Of a stretch of 34,813 nucleotides of DNA, positions 32,866 to 34,813 are shown piece by piece. The position numbers were made by a program, and so were the translations under genes. The DNA is from Acidobacteriota bacterium (GTDB lineage Bacteria > Acidobacteriota > Thermoanaerobaculia > Thermoanaerobaculales > Thermoanaerobaculaceae): positions 1 to 34,813 of the forward strand of contig JAKAFI010000004.1 in the NCBI GenBank assembly GCA_021818005.1, in the 5' to 3' direction. How positions within the stretch are numbered: the first letter of the stretch is position 1; each line of letters opens with the position of its first letter. The notes beneath the pieces were generated by a model. That model was not told where the DNA came from. It did no database searches and saw nothing but the letters and a program-made list of their open reading frames with translations.

Positions 32866-32888
32866 GGTAGCCGATCGTGTAGCCGATC
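32866..32888. repeat. Tandem repeat (G)GTAGCCGATC + GTGTAGCCGATC (right attP arm)
   Basis: Same motif and orientation as 32710..32733, flanking the tRNA fragment on the other side. Confidence 0.85.
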
Positions 32889-32927
32889 GCACCTCGAAGT
32901 GGTCGGGGGAGGGGTGGGCGGCATCGG

Positions 32928-33101
32928 TCAGGAACGCTTTCGGGGCCGTCGATACGGGAGCGCGGGCGATGACCCGCCCAGCTTCCCGTTCAGCCAGTAG
33001 ACGAAGCGCGTGAAGCCGAGCTCGAGGTCGAGGTACGCGAGGAGGATGCACCAAGCGCGCCAGGCACGGCGGTACTGACCCACGATCGTCTTGCCGCTCA
33101 C
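32928..33101 (-). CDS. Small hypothetical protein (GTG start)
   Basis: MSGKTIVGQYRRAWRAWCILLAYLDLELGFTRFVYWLNGKLGG...; GTGA overlap with integrase stop. Confidence 0.5.
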   Translation of the reverse strand: MSGKTIVGQYRRAWRAWCILLAYLDLELGFTRFVYWLNGKLGGSSPALPYRRPRKRS

Positions 33102-34186
33102 CCTGCGTCCTCCTTCACCACCGGCAGGTCCAGCGTCGCGACCGCGTCGCGCTGGAGCTCCGGCACGACGTGCTCGTAGATCCGTGTCGACGACTTCGAG
33201 CGGTGCCCGAGCTGCGCGCCGATCACGCGCTCGTGGACGCCGGCGGCGAGCATGAGCGTCGCCGCGCCGTGGCGCAGCAGGTGCGGGTGCAGCCTCGGCT
33301 GGTTCTTCCGCTCCAGGAGCTCCGGCAGGGCATGCGAGACGCTCGATGTCTGGAGCCGCGCGAAGTGCCCGGCGCGTGTCCGTCGCGGGCCGAAGAACAC
33401 CGGCTCGTCGTCGCCCCGGCGCGGGGCGCGGGCGAGCGCGAGGCGCAGCGCGGCGACCGCGTCGGCCGACAGCGGGACCGAGCGGGCGACCGTCTTCGAC
33501 ACGCGGACGCGGACGAACGCGTGCACCAGGTCGAGGTCGCGCTGGTCGAGCCCGCATGCCTCGCCCAGCCGCATCCCGGTCCCGAGCAGCAGGCGCACGA
33601 TCGGCTCGACCCACTCGCCCTTCACCGCGGCGAGGATCGCATCCCGGTCGGCGCGCGACATGGGCACGATGGGATCGCGCTCGACGCGCGGCAGCATCAC
33701 GCCGTCGGCCGGGTTATCAACGATCGAGCGCCGTCGCTTCGCCTGCTCGAGCGCGTTGTGCAACGTCGAGATGATGCGGTGGACCGTGGCGGGGGAGCAG
33801 CCGGCCTGGAGGCGCTCGGCCACGAGGCGCTCGACGTCGCGCGGGCGGAGGCGGGCCACGACGATGCCGCCGAGGAGCGGCGAGATGTGCAGCCGGACGT
33901 GGATCTCGTAGGCCTGGCGCGTGCGCGGACGCAGCGACGGGCCGTAGGACGCGAGCCATGTCCGCAGGTAGGCGTCGAGCGTCATCGTGGCCGGGTCGCC
34001 TCCGGCCCCGAAGATGCGCCGCAGCGTGTCGAGTTCGTCGTTCGCGGCGTCTTCGGAATCGGCGACGCGATGCACGCGCCGGCGCTTGCCGTTCACCACG
34101 CCGAGCGGGAAGAACACCTCCCAGCGCCGCGTCGCCTTCGAGTACGAGATCGATCCCTCGCCACGATGCAACCGACGCCGAGCCAT
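33098..34186 (-). CDS. int: Tyrosine-type integrase
   Basis: MARRRLHRGEGSISYSKATRRWEVFFPLG...; catalytic-box pattern GTGMRLGEACGL, HPHLLRHGAATLML, LGHRSKSSTRIYEHV. Confidence 0.93.
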   Translation of the reverse strand: MARRRLHRGEGSISYSKATRRWEVFFPLGVVNGKRRRVHRVADSEDAANDELDTLRRIFGAGGDPATMTLDAYLRTWLASYGPSLRPRTRQAYEIHVRLHISPLLGGIVVARLRPRDVERLVAERLQAGCSPATVHRIISTLHNALEQAKRRRSIVDNPADGVMLPRVERDPIVPMSRADRDAILAAVKGEWVEPIVRLLLGTGMRLGEACGLDQRDLDLVHAFVRVRVSKTVARSVPLSADAVAALRLALARAPRRGDDEPVFFGPRRTRAGHFARLQTSSVSHALPELLERKNQPRLHPHLLRHGAATLMLAAGVHERVIGAQLGHRSKSSTRIYEHVVPELQRDAVATLDLPVVKEDAG

Positions 34187-34209
34187 CGCCCACCTCCCAC
34201 GCAGGGCCA

Positions 34210-34413
34210 TCATGCCACCCGGCGACCTTCGAGATGGGCGATGTACGCCGCGAGTTCGGACGCCTTGATGCGGACGGCGGGGTTACGGCTGCCCGGCTGC
34301 CCGACGTGCAGGACGCGGATCTGGCCGCTCGCGATGAGCCGGTTCAGCGTGCGAAGCGAGATGTGCAGCCGTTCCGCCGCCTCGGGCTTCTTGAGCAGCT
34401 CGACGACGGTCAT
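34210..34413 (-). CDS. Excisionase-like HTH protein
   Basis: MTVVELLKKPEAAERLHISLRTLNRLIASGQIRVLHVGQPGSRNPAVRIKASELAAYI. Confidence 0.8.
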   Translation of the reverse strand: MTVVELLKKPEAAERLHISLRTLNRLIASGQIRVLHVGQPGSRNPAVRIKASELAAYIAHLEGRRVA

Positions 34414-34619
34414 CGCTCGGCGCTCTCCGGCCGCTCGATGTCCCAGCGCGAGTCGTCGTAGAGCACGATCGTCCAGTCGTCCTCGCAGATCGCCGTGCGC
34501 CCCGTCATGCCGAGCGTCGGGTGCCGGTAGGGGCGCAGTTCGCGCACGAGGTGCCAGCGCCCGCCGAAGGGGATGAGGTCGCCCACCCGCACGTCGCGGC
34601 CGCGCACGGTGGCGGTCAT
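34410..34619 (-). CDS. Hypothetical phage protein
   Basis: MTATVRGRDVRVGDLIPFGGRWHLVRELRPYRHPTLGMTGRTAICEDDWTIVLYDDSRW. Confidence 0.65.
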   Translation of the reverse strand: MTATVRGRDVRVGDLIPFGGRWHLVRELRPYRHPTLGMTGRTAICEDDWTIVLYDDSRWDIERPESAER

Positions 34620-34813
34620 GCGGCACGCTCCCATCGCACCTTCGGGCCGGTCGGCATCTTCGGCGGGTCGAACAGGCGCGGCAGTTGCAACGCCCGCGGC
34701 CCGGCGGTGTGGACCCACTCGCCGCGCTCGGCGAGGCGCTCAGCCTCATGGAACCCGGCCGCTCGCAGCGACGTGCCCGGCTCCTCGGCGAGCGTGTAGG
34801 TGATGACGCGCCG
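34616..34813 (-). CDS. C-terminal part of the XF1762-like gene, which starts at 404 across the circular junction
   Basis: Ends ...ALQLPRLFDPPKMPTGPKVRWERAA*; in frame with 404..9 after joining. Confidence 0.8.
   Translation of the reverse strand, partial: RRVITYTLAEEPGTSLRAAGFHEAERLAERGEWVHTAGPRALQLPRLFDPPKMPTGPKVRWERAA
34688..34813. repeat. Terminal direct repeat, copy 2
   Basis: Identical to 9..134. Confidence 0.95.

Noticed and set aside
32661-33054. ORFs 32661..32924 and 32815..33054 across attP
   Set aside because: They read through the tRNA fragment and the 12-bp repeats; no protein-like composition

Overview
The window is a near-complete, circularly closed genome of a GC-rich temperate siphophage. 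A 126-bp direct repeat (9..134 = 34688..34813) closes the circle at about 34,679 bp. The first 8 nt (TCCGATCT) do not belong to the phage and match the 3' end of standard Illumina adapters. Almost every gene is on the minus strand, in ATGA-overlapped chains. (i) Replication/early module, 7312 leftward through the junction: HTH, SSB-like protein, prim-pol/RepA-like helicase, RecB-like nuclease, RuvC-like resolvase, XF1762/GNAT-like protein. (ii) Integration module: excisionase-like HTH, tyrosine integrase, and an attP carrying the 3' half of a tRNA-His(GTG) gene flanked by tandem 12-bp repeats. (iii) Late module, ~32.4 kb leftward to 8.6 kb: LuxR-type HTH, holin candidates, CAP protein, DNA methyltransferase, HExxH peptidase, GH25 endolysin with an internal TM hairpin, HNH, TerS, TerL, portal, S78 protease, HK97 capsid, a repeat-rich protein, connectors, major tail protein, tail assembly chaperone, tape measure, tail/baseplate proteins and a glycine-rich adhesin. 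Only an XRE repressor and a YccF-like membrane protein are rightward. Main findings: a fully readable -1 frameshift cassette (CCCAAAC, 7-nt spacer, 7-bp hairpin) in the tail chaperone gene; the attP with arm-type repeats; a perfect 18-bp palindrome in a putative late promoter; an endolysin-holin-like fusion of unknown C-terminal function; and a virion-module protein built of about twelve ~20-aa repeats.
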